The notes below the pieces were generated by a model. The model worked only from the letters and a program-made list of their open reading frames with translations, made no database searches and was not told where the DNA came from. Of a DNA stretch of 64,000 bases, positions 12,501-23,000 are shown in pieces (the stretch's first letter is position 1; each line of letters begins with the position of its first letter). Source of the DNA: Branchiostoma lanceolatum (taxonomy: Eukaryota; Chordata; Leptocardii; Amphioxiformes; Branchiostomatidae); the NCBI RefSeq assembly GCF_035083965.1, contig NC_089732.1:14056424-14120423 (forward strand), written 5' to 3'. The position numbers and the translations under genes are program-made.

Positions 12501-14119
12501 CGGCCCGCTGCTAAACGGCGTCACCACGGTCCTGCTCGAGGGCGATCCTCTCAAGGCCAACAGGATCGTTACCATGGTGAGGAGGTACAACGTCACCAGC
12601 CTCTACACCACGCCCACAGCCATACGTCACATGAAGGCGACTAGCGGTTCTGACGCGAACTACAAGCTGGACACTCTCCGCGTTGTTGGCACCGTCGGTG
12701 AACCGATCGCGAGGTCAACATGGCGGTGGTACCGGAGCACGATCGGAGGCAACCACTGCTCTGTAGTCGACACGTACTGGCAAACGGAGACCGGCGGGCA
12801 TGTCATGACACCCCTCCCGGGAGCCACTCCGATGAAACCCGGCTTCACCACGCTTCCGTTCTTCGGAGTCGAACCGGCTGTTCTGACCGACGATGGGAAA
12901 GAAATGGCCGGGCAATGCGAGGGGCACCTGGTTTTCAAGTCGCCGTGGCCGGGGATGATGCGGGGGATAAACGGGAAGCCGGAGAAGTTCACCTCCTACT
13001 TCCAACAGTTCCCCGGGTACTACTACACTGGAGATCGGTGCCGGCGGGACGCAGACGGGTACTACCGGATCCTTGGGAGGCGGGAGGATAGAGTCAGCAT
13101 CCCCGGCGCCATGGGACAAGTCTTCAACCAGCTGGACGTGGAGGCAACACTTCTCCAGGTTAGTAGCATGCCAACTTAGCTATTCATTATAAGCTTGTTC
13201 ACTTTTTAAGTACGCAATCCGTACGCATGTACATGTCATACATTGCGGTAATCTCCAAGCAGATCTATAGGTTGCGAAGTCCGTATCAAACTGGCAGAAG
13301 AAGTACGTTGCTATACAAGCTCATTCTTCCAGTTGGATACGGTCTTTGTAATCCATTGGGCCTGCTTGGAGACTAGCATTGCGGGTACTTTGTCAAAGTT
13401 GAAAGCTAGTGGATTACCTATTTTTAAGGACCTTTGACATTTTACCCATAATGCATCAAATTGTGCACGCGCACTTCAGCTAGTGAACTAGCTTTTTGCT
13501 ATCGCCGAAGTTTGCTCTTCGGTGCAAAATATCCAATCAGGAAATGCCTTTCAAAGTCATGAGATTTGTTGAAGCCAATACTGTCTCCTTGCATTTCTGT
13601 AATCTCAAACCGTGAGATCTAAGTATTCAGCGGAGAGTGTAAAGAATCCACTACTAGAAACAACTTGTACTAAATGCTGCAAAAAATTCTTCCGCCACAC
13701 AGCATCCCGACGTAGAGGACGTTGCAGTGGTCACGACAGACCCGACCGACGACAGCTTCAGCGGCAGCGGTACCAGCAGCGGCGGATACGACAACTGGTA
13801 CATTTTCGTCACACTCCGCCAGACGGCGTGCCTGACAGAAACGATCTTCAACAACCTTCGCGAGATGCTGGCTACAACGCTACACATCTTCACCCCACCC
13901 AGCCACATCCACTGCGCGAGTGAGCTACCTAAAACCTGGTCAGACAAGGTCCTCCGACGGCTGTTGCGTAAGGTCGTGCTCAATGACCTTGACCTTGGTG
14001 ACTTCCATGTCGTGGCTAATTTGAGGTCACTCACCACACTTTTCAGGCAGTGCCGTGACATGCAAACTTCATGTGACTCCATAGAATTTTTTACAAAACC
14101 AAGAACCATGCCATCGTGA
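5600..14119 (+). CDS. RHIM-like/LRR/acetyl-CoA-synthetase fusion protein (nine exons)
   Basis: Exons: 5600-6557, 7059-7180, 7320-7436, 7859-7973, 8254-8441, 8976-9198, 9929-11818, 12347-13158, 13703-14119. All have AG/GT borders and matching phases (1,0,0,1,0,1,1,0), giving 4842 bases and 1613 residues. Order: Ser/Gln-rich disordered N-terminus, RHIM-like VQFGNQN at about 292-298, an unassigned region (320-575), an acidic linker, six to seven LRRs (about 672-840), an acidic/Gln linker, then an ACSS2-like synthetase (about 938-1613). The known enzyme makes acetyl-CoA from acetate, ATP and CoA; RHIMs nucleate amyloid-like signalling assemblies. No signal peptide or membrane segment is seen, so the protein is probably cytosolic. 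The start is the first ATG in the open frame; a TTG-led extension to 5567 is rejected. The gene could be two adjacent genes if a terminator is hidden in intron 1, but phase agreement argues against it. A possible AATAAA is at 14609. Confidence 0.7.
6584..6745 (+). mobile_element. tRNA-derived SINE, copy 1 (truncated)
   Basis: The head resembles a tRNA gene: an A-box-like TGGCGTAACGG and a B box GAGTTCGAATCC. It is followed by GTGCCCTTGGGAAAGGCACTT, present also in copy 2 at about 9262. It sits in intron 1 of the fusion gene, same strand. It lacks the 3' tail seen in the other copies. Confidence 0.8.
7059..9198 (+). CDS. Fusion gene exons 2-6: unassigned central region
   Basis: Exons 7059-7180, 7320-7436, 7859-7973, 8254-8441 and 8976-9198 encode residues about 320-574. 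Exons 2-3 give a charged helical segment followed by KEGCVLLDFELSKDPEERLR and SCQSGEFQRFI. That pattern (small/hydrophobic strand, charged turn, then S-G-E/H-L-x-R) resembles a TRADD-N-like module common in invertebrate innate-immunity proteins, but I cannot confirm it. Exons 5-6 contain RPVRLITALHNSFVDVLILP and a terminal GAYDKDHYVRMDY, loosely like the last strands and His-Tyr of OTU-type proteases; no catalytic Asp-Gly-x-Cys was found. Treat as a region of unknown function. Confidence 0.5.
7486..7600. mobile_element. Degraded CTCCAAGCAGAT-family palindrome
   Basis: CTCTGCTTGGAGAG at the left and GACCGAAACATCTGCTTGGAG at the right, with an internal inverted pair (CGCGATTTTTAACG / CGTTAAAATCGCG), match the family seen intact at 2640-2807. 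It lies in intron 3 of the fusion gene. Confidence 0.55.
8523..8716. mobile_element. MITE with CTCTACCAG termini
   Basis: The ends GTCTCTACCAGACT and its inverse AGACTGGTAGAGGC bound about 190 bases in intron 5 of the fusion gene. Flanks resemble ACAGTGATA/ACAGTGGTG, an imperfect 9-bp duplication. A larger relative with the same ends is at 45611-46080. Confidence 0.55.
9262..9555 (+). mobile_element. tRNA-derived SINE, copy 2 (near full length)
   Basis: It shares the B box region (GTGTTCGAAACCCC here), the GTGCCCTTGGGAAAGGCACTT block and the downstream CTTTCCTCACT segment with copy 1, and adds a tail CTGCCATTGCACGGGTAATT...GACCAATAAACCATT. The tail recurs alone at about 45810-45890. It lies in intron 6 of the fusion gene. 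Confidence 0.8.
9929..14119 (+). CDS. Fusion gene exons 7-9: leucine-rich repeats plus ACSS2-like acetyl-CoA synthetase
   Basis: LRRs of 22-24 residues (e.g. LTVVDLSRNHLTKFPEDLQL) span about 10220-10720. From about 11017 the frame matches the whole ACSS2 length: N-terminal YRRSIEDPAEFWREVAEEF, RIGAVHCVVYGG, the ATP-binding YTSGSTGSPKG (its Gly codon is split by the intron 11819-12346), the substrate/ATP DTYWQTETGGH, and TGDRCRRDADGYY. Past the hinge it diverges: family GR-x-D-D-x-x-N-V-S-G-H is GRREDRVSIPG, and family PKTRSGKIMRR around the catalytic Lys is PKTWSDKVLRR, so the Lys remains but its Arg and Gly neighbours do not. Exon 9 joins cleanly as ATLLQ|HPDVEDVAVV. Activity is therefore uncertain. 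Confidence 0.88.
11889..12132. mobile_element. MITE in the intron that splits the ATP-binding loop
   Basis: The left end CAAGAAACGACTCTGGCGTA and the right end TACGCCAGGGTCGTTGCTTG are inverted repeats with about four mismatches. Inner AGCCAATCAGATAATC and its inverse GATTATCTGATTGGCT extend the palindrome. No clear target duplication or coding region is visible. It occupies roughly half of intron 7 of the fusion gene. Confidence 0.7.
13250..13376. mobile_element. CTCCAAGCAGAT-family palindromic MITE
   Basis: Ends ATCTCCAAGCAGAT and CTGCTTGGAGACT, with an imperfect inner inverted pair (TCCGTATCAAACTGG / CCAGTTGGATACGG). Flanks CATTGCGGT (13241-13249) and CATTGCGGG (13377-13385) form an 8/9 target duplication. 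It lies in intron 8 of the fusion gene. Confidence 0.75.
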
Positions 14120-14480
14120 AAAAAAGCACGTCAAACCTGATTTGGTAAAAGTCATGCCATCATTAAACAAATACTGAGACTGAAGTCACTTCCCAAAATT
14201 TTCAGGCAGTGTCTAGACAATGCAAATTTCGTGCCACTCTATCGACTTTTTACAAAACCAAGAACCGCCGTCGTGAAAAAATCAAACATGTCACGACAAA
14301 GCTGATCCGTTACAAGTCATGCCATCCGACTAAACAAATACCAAGACTTAAGTGACTTCCCAAACTTTTCATGTCTGTTTTTTTTTTAATTTACAAGGCC
14401 AAGAACCATGCCATCGTGAAAAAAGAAGTCACGGAAAACCTGATCTATGAAAAAATCATGCCATCATGAAAGCAAGAAAA
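14030..14480 (+). repeat. Tandem 3' repeat that includes the fusion gene's last codons
   Basis: Units of about 161-165 bases start near 14030, 14190 and 14355, each with TTTTCA(GGCAGTG) followed by TTTACAAAACCAAGAACC and a (GCCAT)CGTGAAAAAA block. The first unit encodes the final residues after RSLTTLF and carries the stop at 14117-14119; the later units are untranslated. Confidence 0.7.
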
Positions 14481-15431
14481 CTTCATATAACACCAAAGTT
14501 GAATTTGTTTACAAAACCGTCATGTCATCTTTAAAGCAAATAAACGGATACGCAAATTTCATATCACGCACTGAAATCTTATCGGTTTGAAGAATCCTGA
14601 AACCATGAAATAAATACAGAAATTTTCGTTTCATTGCAAACTTAAATTCGATTCGACATTTTTCAGGATACCATTTAAAAATGTAGAGATAGAAAACTAA
14701 GTCGGATGATAAAAGGGCGTGAAACTGAATATAAGAGCAGCAGCAAGTGCCCTTACTGACTGAACATACTAACTTCATCGCCATTTTGCTCCATTTGCAA
14801 TAGACTTCGGATTCCAGTAACTGCGGCCATCTTGAAATGTACTCTCGCGAGAGCACATACAATCTAGCGAGATTGAGCCTGTCCTTGCACGCAAATGAGG
14901 GCCACTATATAGAGGTAGTACTCTTGTAACATGTATTATCTGATCGTGACTAAAAAAATGAATATGGTTCATGTAAAAAGGGCTGCAAAACTGTTTTGAA
15001 GTAGCCAAAAGTTATCTTGCCAACTATGCAGGTAAAGTATTGTCTCTTCTTCAGCCATAACTCAGGAATTGTCAGAATGGTAAAACGTATATAGCCTCAT
15101 GTTGTCATGAGTAAGATGAATAGGAAAATGCCCAACGCTACAACCCGTTTGTTATGGAATTTTTGTATGTAATTGCATCAACACTGCATGTGTCATCGTA
15201 GTTTAAATCTGGTACAGTGTTTTAGTATTTCATTTTTATTACGTCATAGAAAATACACATTCTGTATTGGAGATGTCCAATGTGGATTTGAAAATAAGTC
15301 ATTAGCTTTATTTGATCATATGTGTCACGAAGAATAGAATTTAAGCATTCTGTAGGATGAATTGCTTGTATGCAATAACCCTTCGTGGTCGACCATTGTT
15401 TGTTCAACATGTAAAATAAACAAAAAAGTAA

Positions 15432-15471
<40 letters not shown>

Positions 15472-18400
15472 TTGTACAATTTTGAATGTAAAACGACAAA
15501 ACGTATGATCTATACTCTTATTTCTGCATGTAAAATTGTATTATATTTCTGACCACTTACAGCAATATTTGATATGGTTGCAGCTAAAAATATTTTCACT
15601 GACTTCTGAAATGTAAAGTTTGAAATGTTTTTTGAAACAAATTTGTTGTTTTACCTTTCCGTAATTAAACAACTATTTATGTTTAGCCATACCTAGTATG
15701 GCTCAACATATTGTTTTTGTTCACGTTCTTCTTCTTCTCCTCCTGCCAAATCTTCAAATGGAATCTACTCCGTCAGTTTTGGGCCAAACGACCTGAAATT
15801 TGGCATGTAGGTAAAGATGGCAAATACCCTTAGGTGATTTTTCATTTGTTTCGAAACAGGCCTTAAAAACATTTTTATGGAGGTTTTTTGGGGCATTTTT
15901 AGACAATTTTTATATTTTGGGTTCCTGTGCCCTGGTATTGCAAGCAAGTGACCTGAAATTCGGTACAAGGGTGCCTTGAACATGTCCCTACAGGACTTCA
16001 ATCACATTTCTGGTGTACATCACTTCAGAATGCTTCATTTTGGGGACTTTTGGACCCATTTTCAGACCAAAAACAGGCCAAAAGTGGTATCCACGTTCCA
16101 TGTTCTATTTGCTGCTGGCCAAGGAATCCATGTTCTATCTAAGGATCCCCGCGTTCCATTTGCTACTGGCCAAAGAACACTGTTCTATTTAGGTTAACTG
16201 AGGTCATATTGCAGGAACACACGCAAGCCTTTGCAGTAAGAAGCTCTTGGGGTCTCGCAGAACTTGTAGAGAGAGTTTTTGTACGGGTGATTTTGGAACA
16301 GTCCATTTATGCATCAGGAGGGAGATTGTCGAAGTATAATGCTCTCGCAAATGTTGCCTTTCTACATGCAGTTAATATTTCGATTTGCCCAGGTGTTATT
16401 TTGGGACATCCCACTTCTTGCATGGGGAGGAGTATGGCTAAACATGCTGTATTTGCTCAGGGGCAAATGACGGCCTTTCTATTTTTTAAGTGTGTTCTAT
16501 TTTTAGGTGGAATTCGTAATGGAAATACAACGAACAGAACTCTTTTGTGACGTGTGGTGTAATACAATAAAATGTGTCAAAATCCATGGTAGAAGATTCA
16601 TTCTTGGCTCATATATGACTTATAAACTCAAACGTATCCAATCAAAAAGTGGCTAATGACTTGAAGAAACGTAGTGTTGCGTAAATGGTCTATAATCATG
16701 TGCTTATCTAATGTACACGTGCTGTTACTAAAAATGTAAACGTTTTAGCCTCAAACAGAAAGGAAAACACAGTCTAATTGGTTTGACAGCTGCTTCAACA
16801 AGCAGTTGATCCCCATTTCATCCATGCATGAAGTGTAAATAAACATAGCATGTAGCAATGAAATTTATAGCTGTGCAGCTATAGTGCTGTACTATAGTGT
16901 CAAACAATTTAAGCTTCAGCCTACCATGTAAAGAAAGGGCCATGCTTTGGGAACCTTTCAAAACCACCCCTATCGTACTCAAACAGTAGCTGTGGACTGA
17001 TCTTCCAACCCCCATTGAGGTTTTCAGTTAATTGTAGTATTGAAACCTGCTTAGTTTTGTTTGTAAACACTGGAAATACGAATAAATGATGCAAACGATT
17101 TAGTACAAATAACATGAAGATTGTTTTTCGTTTTCTCATTTGCCCTTAGTCTTACATTGAGTACACTTTCTAACTGATAAGAGTCGTCAAAATACAAATA
17201 GAATTTAGGCGTTCCTTTGGCATTGGGCAACAAATCACAGCGGCCTGTCACGTCCAATATGCCCGTCACTTGCCGTACTTGGCGTGACTCAGACGACATG
17301 CATGTCACTGCGTATCAGAGTCAACAGGCGATCATTCATCTGTCTATATATAGATACGATACGGTCATTTGGTGATATCTTTTTCGGTAGCCATGTTATT
17401 GGGGTGGATAGGAAAGTTACAAGTGTAATGGCTGAATGTTTGTGCAACTCCTTACCTTTATTTATCAAAACCTTTATCACTGCTTCTTTTGAAATAAACA
17501 AACAAATGAATATTGTGGATATGACCTTGCTACTTGACCTTGGCAGCCTAAGTTCATAGGTCAAAGATGCCAGCTGTGATCACACAAACATCTCCTCCCT
17601 GAAATGTGACTTGGGTCGTACCATACCATTGTAGGGACTTAAATTTTACATCTATTCATAGCTATTCCAAAAACGCATAGAAACTTATTGAAACCTGTCA
17701 TTTATTTGCACAACGATGTAACCTATACAGATAACAGTGTTATCACTTCAAATCTAATCTAGAGTTTCTTAACTGCTAAAGAAATAAAACGCAGGCGACG
17801 ATAGAATTGAGCAAGTGCATTCTAGCAATTCACTGCAAGACATATCAAAGCATGGTGATCAAACACTTTTACACGCCAGAAGTGTTAAAACAAAAACTGA
17901 TCAGACAATGTAGAAAACATCCTATCTTTCTTATACATAAACAAAATATGTTTTTTCGGTTCTATCCGCGGTTTCCTAATCTAATGCAGTCCGATTCTGT
18001 TTAGCAAAACGTATCGACAGTTCTTTACAGTCCCCCAGCATAGCCTAATCCGGGACCTTCCACCGCAGACAAAAGTAAAGCAGATGCATAACATTCACCG
18101 CCGACAAATGTAAGCACATACTAACATTCTCTACATCGCAGTATTCAGACAGGAACATTTCAATAACGCAAGAGCTTGCAGTATGTTAGCTTGATAGGAT
18201 GACTGTACTACTGTCTATACATACGTCAAGTACTTACCACTTTAAATTCTTACCATTCTGTGTTTCTAACTACGATTTTAAACTAGACATATCAGCACAC
18301 ATTAGATTCGACATATCTATAACATACTAGTCTTATTTCTACATAAGTGTACAGAAAAAAAAACTATCACTAAGCTTGTCAATAATGAACTAAAATCTAG

Positions 18401-18941
18401 TTGTCTTATTTAGTTTGTGGAATTAAAAAATATAACAGTCAATAGATTGATCTAAACTAAAATTTGGTCACGAGAAAAAAATGTGCCAGACCAGAACAGT
18501 TTGTAAATAAGGTCACAGTAAATATAGAGGTGAGAAATATGTAATACTCTGGAACTCTGTTTGGTGATATCGTGTAACGGACGATTAACCAGTGAAGCAC
18601 TAACACGTTCATTGGATACCTTCCATAACTGCTGATTGGCTATTTGCTTTAATCTAATCAGTATATCTATTAAACACTACACCCATCAAAGACCTAAGCA
18701 AGCTACGTCTCGATATCGAATAAGTCAAATAATGCATACAAATAAGCTCCTAAACTCTTCGCGTGCATTGATAAAATGCTTTTTCTAATCCTACGAACTT
18801 CTGTCGAAATATATACGAAGGAAATGCCATATATACACGACTGTCGTCTGATATAACCAGTATAGTATCATATTTCTTACAAGTAAAAATAGGAGGGTTC
18901 AGTTACCACTGGGGGATATGATGTTGAAGGTCATGTGATGT
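14120..18941. other. Intergenic: 3' UTR of the fusion gene, then repeats
   Basis: A possible poly(A) signal AATAAA is at 14609-14614. A TA microsatellite is at 15437-15470. Around 15690-16200 there is repeat-like sequence with duplicated phrases (GACCTGAAATTTGGCATG/GACCTGAAATTCGGTACA; GTTCTATTTGCTGCTGGCCA/ATTTGCTACTGGCCA). The open frames at 16209-16550 and on both strands at 17284-17564 show no family motif. I find no supported gene here. Confidence 0.45.
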
Positions 18942-21533
18942 TTAGAGGTCAATGTCATGGCTGGAGAAGCTACACTGTCCTCCCATCTCTTCGTCCATTG
19001 ATGAGGAGAAACTTCCTCCCCTCTTCATGTAGGTCTTCCTGGTCGACCCACCTCCTTTTTGGCTGCTTATTTTCTTCATCATTTCTTCCATGGCGCTGCC
19101 TCCCTCCATCTTCATTCTCTTTCCTCCCATCGTCATTCTCTCCATCTCTTCTTCCATTTCTTTCATCTTGTCGTCACTCTCTTGCTCGAAGCACGCCCCC
19201 ATCTTTCTCCGTCCCTTCTGTGGCTTCCTGCTGGTTTTACTCTCCGGGAAGCCCATCCCCCAATCTTCGTCGTCAAAATCAGCCATGCCCATGGTGATGT
19301 TTCCTCCCTCGAAACTCTCTTCCCTTCTCTCACTCTTCGACGACCGACTGCTGGATTTGCTGGTCTCCATCATTCCTCCGTTGAAGGATTCCACCTTGCT
19401 TTCTTCCTTGTGCTCTTCCTCCTTCTGAGATTCCTCGAGCTCCATTCTTCTCCCGTCTTCGGTCTCTTCTGTTGTCTGTTGGACCTTCTTGCTTTTCTCT
19501 TGCGACTTCATCTTGTGGCCTCCTTCGAACTCCTCTCTTTGTTTCTCTTTCATTCCTTCCTCTTCGAGCTCGAAGCTCTTACCTTTTTCTCTTACAGCAA
19601 GTCGCTTCCCTCTTTCTTCAAGCTCCATCGACTTTCCTTTCGACTTGTCGTCGAGCTGCATCTTCCTCTCGCGTTCTTGAAGCGCGGTTTTTCTACCTTT
19701 CTCTTCCAGCGCCATTTTCTTTTGTGAATCCTGTGATGCGATCTTCCTTCCTGTCCACAGGTCCTCCGACTCCATTTTCTTATGTTTCTCTTCCAACTCC
19801 AGATCTTTCCCCTCCTCTTGTAGCGCCATGGCTTTCGATTTCTCGTCTAACATGATCCTCTTCCCTTCCTTCGCCATGGCTAAGCGTTTCTCGTCCTCCT
19901 TGAGGCCCATTTTTCTTCCCTTTTCTTTAATTGACAACTTCCTGCAATACAAGAGGCAAAAAGGTTAATTTTAAAGGCAGCCTAATATATTTTATAAACA
20001 ATATTAGGGCGTTGAAAGTCGTATTTTCAAAATTATTGTTTTAGTGATTTCTATTCATAGGAAGTTTGATTAACACTATTCCATTGCATATCGACCATCA
20101 TGGAGCAAAAATGCGTTGTGTGGTGGGAACTCATTGAGCATCTGAGGACTTGGAGGCCAGCCATCATTTCAAATCTTCCGAACATGCACGATTCGGAAGA
20201 TAAGTCCTGAACGCTTCCATAGAAATAATCACGTGGCCATACTCAATGTGGTCGGGCATTGTGACGTCACGCGGCCGGAGGTTACCGAAAATTGTCGACC
20301 GAAAACGGTTATGGCTGGATTGTTGGATGATTATTTGGTGGTACCAATAAATAAAATACTCCTTTTGCGGCTAGTTTCTGTGCTCTTTTTGAATGCCCAT
20401 AGTATGAAATAATGATGCAAATGTGCTAATATGGGGAAGTAAATGTCAATTTCATATAGATTGCTTTATCCAGAATATTTCCAGTTTTACCCCCTGAAAT
20501 CGCTTTGGGCACCTTTAAGTTAACAGTCCACAATGACAATCACAACTTGACATTAGGTTCAGAAAAGATGTACTTCAAATGTTACAATCAGCAAAAGTGG
20601 TGGATAGCGTTACCTAAATTCTTTCTATGATAAACCGGAAATAATCCTTTCATAAGCAGGATTTGGCTGATTGCATAACGTACTAATCTACAGCCTGTGT
20701 TACGCCATCATTCTCGCCTGTCAGGGCTGATACCCCCCTCCCCCACTAGCTAATCTCCAAGCAGATGTGTTACGTGGACGTGCTTTAGTTTGATCAGAAA
20801 AATTAAAATGGCCGCTTTTTTCTTCAGTGGCCTCCAGTCGACGAGCGATGCCCAAACTAAACGTCTGCTTGAGGGTTTATTGACTAGTTACTATGTATCA
20901 CCTATATGATTGTTGCGTTAATGTAAAATCAACTATAAAACAACAATAATTGAAGAAAAATCAAATCACAACTAGATACGATGAGGGAATTTTTTTCTTT
21001 TACCTTGTGTCTTCTTCCATCGCCATCATCCTGTCATCTTCATCCATTTCCATCCTGCTCCCCTTTTCTTCCAACTGCATCAGTTTGTCTCTATCCTGTA
21101 GCGCCACCCTGCGACCTTCCTCCTGCATTGCAAGGTTCTTCCCTCCTAGATCCATCTGTGTCCTGGTTCCCCTCTCTTCCACGCCGATCAGGCGGCCATC
21201 TTCTTCCATTTCCAGAACTTTCCCCACTTCTTCCGTTGTCATCTCCTTTCCCTTTTCCTTCACCGTCATGGTCCGTCCCTTCTCCTTCATTTTAGCCCTT
21301 CTATCGCCATCGTCCATGTCAATGTTTCTGACCTTCTCGTCGAGTTTGCCCTTCCGTCCCTTCTCCTCGTCTTTTATCTCTATTTGCCTCCCTTCTTGAT
21401 GAACGTCACATTTCTTGCCGTCTTCTGCAAGCTCCATTTCTTTCTTCTCGTCCTTCTTCGAAACTGGGAGCTTATTTCCTAACTTCAAGTTGATATTTCT
21501 TTTCGCCATATCTTTCTGTGCTTGTGAATACAT
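18942..21533 (-). CDS. Nonapeptide-repeat protein (two exons)
   Basis: Exons on the minus strand are 21533-21004 and 19941-18942 (donor ACAAG|GTAAAA, acceptor ATTGCAG|GAAG), phase 2, giving 509 residues. The start MYSQAQKDMAKRNINLKLGN is the first ATG downstream of a probable TATA box. From about residue 30 to beyond 300 the sequence is a nine-residue repeat, consensus x-E-x-G-(R/K)-x-(M/L)-x-(L/M), e.g. EEKGSRMEM, KEKGRKMGL, AKEGKRIML, DEKSKAMAL, QEEGKDLEL; I count about 30 units with a few two-residue insertions. The repeat runs across the exon junction without a break. The C-terminus becomes Ser/Glu-rich, then Met/Gly-rich, ending in a basic segment and SSSMDEEMGG. There is no signal peptide or membrane segment. 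Family and function unknown. Alternating M-x-L after a charged turn would suit a beta-solenoid; a charged single helix is the alternative, though the Gly argues against it. Confidence 0.75.
19975..20514. mobile_element. piggyBac-like MITE with TTAA target duplication
   Basis: The element is bounded by TTAA at 19971-19974 and 20515-20518. It starts AGGCAGCC and ends GGGCACCT. Its interior, for example CATATCGACCATCATGGAGC and TTGTGTGGTGGGAACT, is diverged from the left arm of the large element at 35083. It lies in the intron of the nonapeptide-repeat gene. Confidence 0.7.
20752..20884. mobile_element. CTCCAAGCAGAT-family MITE
   Basis: The left end is AATCTCCAAGCAGATG and the right end CGTCTGCTTGAGGGTT, with inner TAGTTTG/CAAACTA. 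Flanks ACTAGCTA and ACTAGTTA are a partial duplication. It lies in the intron of the nonapeptide-repeat gene. Confidence 0.6.
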
Positions 21534-21857
21534 CAGAGTCGGGATAGTATGGCCCTCTTCTCGCAGTAGATGTTTTAACGAATGTTTGCCGTCCGAAACC
21601 CTTGTCACGTACACAGTATTCCAGTCGGCGAGGGCTCGTTTCAACAACTGCGGCCACGGGGATCTCTTGTCGTCAAATGAAAGACGCCCTCTCTTTTGTC
21701 GCCTCTGTGATCTAGTCTCTAGTACCCAAGACGCTTGTTTCCAATAACGAAATAATCCCAGGGTCCTTCTAGGTTAGAGAGAACACAGAAAACACGCAGG
21801 ATATTGTCTACAGGGTCCCTACTAATTGCTTTGCAGCTGTTCTCTCGCTAGACCCAC

Positions 21858-21863
21858 TTATAA
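21858..21863 (-). promoter_or_regulatory. Probable TATA box of the nonapeptide-repeat gene
   Basis: On the minus strand TATAAG follows a GC-rich CCGCCGGCGGCG palindrome. A start about 30 bases downstream would place the transcript start near 21825, and the first ATG after it is the predicted start codon at 21533. Position and GC context are the only evidence. Confidence 0.4.
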
Positions 21864-23000
21864 CGCCGCCGGCGGAGGAAGCGAGTCACCCGCACTATCA
21901 TTGGACATCGTGCCGGGCGTTGTACATATTTGACAGTTGAGTTCAAATTCCTTTGGCACGGCATCATCCCGTTTCGTAATGCTGCCTTTCGGGGAGCCTT
22001 GCTATTGCAGCTGGCGATGGATGTTTTCTATGATGCAAAAACTACATTCTTTCTGATATAGATGTAAATAAATAAGTCCCACTGGGGGATGAGAAAATTT
22101 GGTATGAGATAACGCCCTTGTAAGGCACTTTGACCTGAATACGGGTCTTAATTGTACAATAGCTTCAACGGAGGAGGAGGAGGGGGGGGGGGGGGGGGGG
22201 GTAGTTGTACCTTATTTGGATGATGTAACGTACACCCCTCACATCGCTATGGGACGACACTCACATCTAATAATAGCCGGCCAGGGTGATTTCTGGTCAA
22301 GCCAAGGGACAGGCCAATAACATACCGAAGGATGCAGAATATTCGAGAACATTAAACACACAGCAAACAAAATAATTAAAAAAATTGTGTTTTTTTACTG
22401 GCTCCTCTTTGGCTGGCGTTAACATATATTTCGCTGCACTTTATATTCATAATATGAACGATATTCACACGCGTATTTACTCCTACAAAGTATCAAGTAA
22501 AGGTTTAGGAAGTCTACAGCTATATTAAGAAGGGGTTTACGTTTATTTAAAGGGTGATAAATGGATATTCCAAGAAGACGATTTTATCAGATGAGTGTCG
22601 AAGATTGATTGCTTCCTGTGTATCAAATTTGCTGACAGGCTTAATTGACAAATCGCAGAAAGGGCGTGGTGAAATGTATACAGCTATTTATGTGGTCTGG
22701 AGTCATTATCTATAATGTAACATTGGTTAATGGATAAAACTTTTGTCGTATCCAGAATAGCGACGTCATATCACATCGAACTTGCGGCATTTGGTCCTTG
22801 GTAGTTAACGAATGACCTTGAACTTTTAGGAATACGAATGTTCCGTTTATCTCTATATCGTATGTACACCTGTTGCTACGATACGATGGGGAAAAGGTCG
22901 ATCATTTTGATTTCTCTCTTCTGTTTATCACTTAGTCGGATTAACGAATCGCTTAACAGCAAATACTGAACCATCAGCCACAGTTAACATGTATTTGTAA

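Noticed and set aside
18935-19855. Plus-strand Ser/Pro/Leu-rich open frames
   Set aside because: They are complements of the charged nonapeptide-repeat exon; the minus strand has the splice sites and the coherent repeat.
21534-21768. Spliced upstream coding part of the nonapeptide gene
   Set aside because: The frame is open to an acceptor-like CTAG at 21768, but a TATA box just above and lack of an ATG make it more likely 5' UTR.
22181-22201. Functional G-quadruplex or assembly gap
   Set aside because: A plain poly-G run; nothing nearby supports a function, and length may be a sequencing artefact.
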